The notes below the pieces were generated by a model, which searched no databases, was not told the DNA's origin, and saw only the letters and a list, made by a program, of their open reading frames with translations. From Cellulomonas persica (GTDB lineage: Bacteria > Actinomycetota > Actinomycetes > Actinomycetales > Cellulomonadaceae): a stretch of 64,000 nucleotides of DNA. The position numbers and the translations under genes were made by a program. Of the stretch, positions 63,726 to 64,000 are shown piece by piece. The DNA is taken from assembly GCF_007989825.1 (NCBI RefSeq), contig NZ_BJUA01000005.1, positions 62,001 through 126,000 on the forward strand. Reading direction: 5' to 3'. Numbering within the stretch: the stretch's first letter is position 1; every line of letters begins with the position of its first letter.

Positions 63726-64000
63726 ATGACCACCGCACCGCACGCCGCACCGGTCGGCACCACGCGCTCGGTCGCGTGGCTCTGGCGGGTCCTGACCGCC
63801 CTCGTCGTCGCGATCTCCGGGGCGGTGCACGTGTACCTCGTCGCCGTGGAGGACTACGGCGGCGGCGACGGCAACTGGCTCGCGACGGCGTTCTGGTTGC
63901 AGGGCATCGGCGGGCTCGTGCTCGCGGTGCTCGTGCTCACGTGGCGCTCGCCGCTGCCCCTGCTCGGGGCGGTGGCGTTCGGCCTGAGCACGCTCGTCGG
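63726..64000 (+). CDS. Membrane protein, partial (runs off window)
   Basis: The first 91 codons of a gene that continues beyond the window. It starts at ATG 63726, one base after the Rieske stop; the ATG at 63721 would stop at once. It has helices at about 15-40 (VAWLWRVLTALVVAISGAVH) and 55-90 (FWLQGIGGLVLAVLVLTW and the following hydrophobic run), with the loop VEDYGGGDGNW between. I do not recognise the family. The tight spacing suggests it works with the Rieske lipoprotein. Confidence 0.75.
   Translation, partial: MTTAPHAAPVGTTRSVAWLWRVLTALVVAISGAVHVYLVAVEDYGGGDGNWLATAFWLQGIGGLVLAVLVLTWRSPLPLLGAVAFGLSTLV

Overview
The window is very GC-rich actinobacterial chromosome, most likely from Cellulomonas or a close relative. 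The best pointers are an 822-residue cellobiose phosphorylase that closely resembles the Cellulomonas gilvus enzyme as I remember it, a CebR-type operator in front of it, short-linked and leaderless genes, and an actinobacterial-type dCTP deaminase and Mrp antiporter operon. Reading is dense, with many 4-base ATGA/GTGA overlaps. No phage, insertion sequence, integrase or CRISPR array is visible.

Layout. 1-5910 (minus) is a huge secreted DUF11-repeat protein cut by the window edge. 6096-9706 holds a DUF4235 protein, a CrtI-like FAD oxidoreductase and a small membrane protein coupled to an HTTM-type membrane protein. 9824-10510 is a lone ABC ATPase with decayed motifs. 10631-17195 (minus) is a complete six-gene Mrp Na+/H+ antiporter operon with A and B fused. 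17665-19848 is a membrane-bound heterodisulfide-reductase-like Fe-S protein. 19950-21666 (minus) holds an uncharacterised protein and dcd. 21779-25396 is the cellobiose unit: promoter, CebR-like operator, cellobiose phosphorylase and an aldose epimerase. 25513-27423 are two tandem LppX/LprG-like lipoproteins; a diverged third lies at 31700.

A GNAT protein, a membrane/Asp-box gene interrupted by an in-frame UGA (28155-29849) and fadD follow. tRNA-Gly(CCC) at 32593 is followed by an atypical, lower-GC pair (secreted C39-like peptidase and lipoprotein). 35353-38822 is the permuted ATP-grasp/alpha-E plus transglutaminase pair, a predicted peptide-ligation system. 38875-44971 (minus) includes a paralogue of the 19950 gene, a DinB-like protein, an acetaldehyde-dehydrogenase unit (DUF779, aldehyde dehydrogenase, GAF regulator) and endonuclease IV.

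45175-51585 has two TetR regulators, a THUMP methyltransferase, a FtsX/LolD-type ABC exporter under a tandem operator, and an acyltransferase-patatin pair. 51757-58826 has an NHL-repeat thioredoxin, a GGDEF protein, heme oxygenase behind a DtxR/IdeR box, a DUF6458 protein and an S9 peptidase. 58902-64000 has a CopD-CtaG copper protein, a DHA2 drug exporter, a Rieske lipoprotein and the start of a membrane protein.

The most unusual signal is in the spacers: arrays of a short word repeated at a fixed step (19 or 20 bp), then its inverse at the same step. Two loci 23 kb apart share the same word GTCGTCAG and the same 19/14/19 bp geometry (19867-19926 and 42783-42861). A second type, with step 20 and jump 23, is tandemly duplicated at 17349-17613. 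Functions are from reading motifs only; no database search was run.
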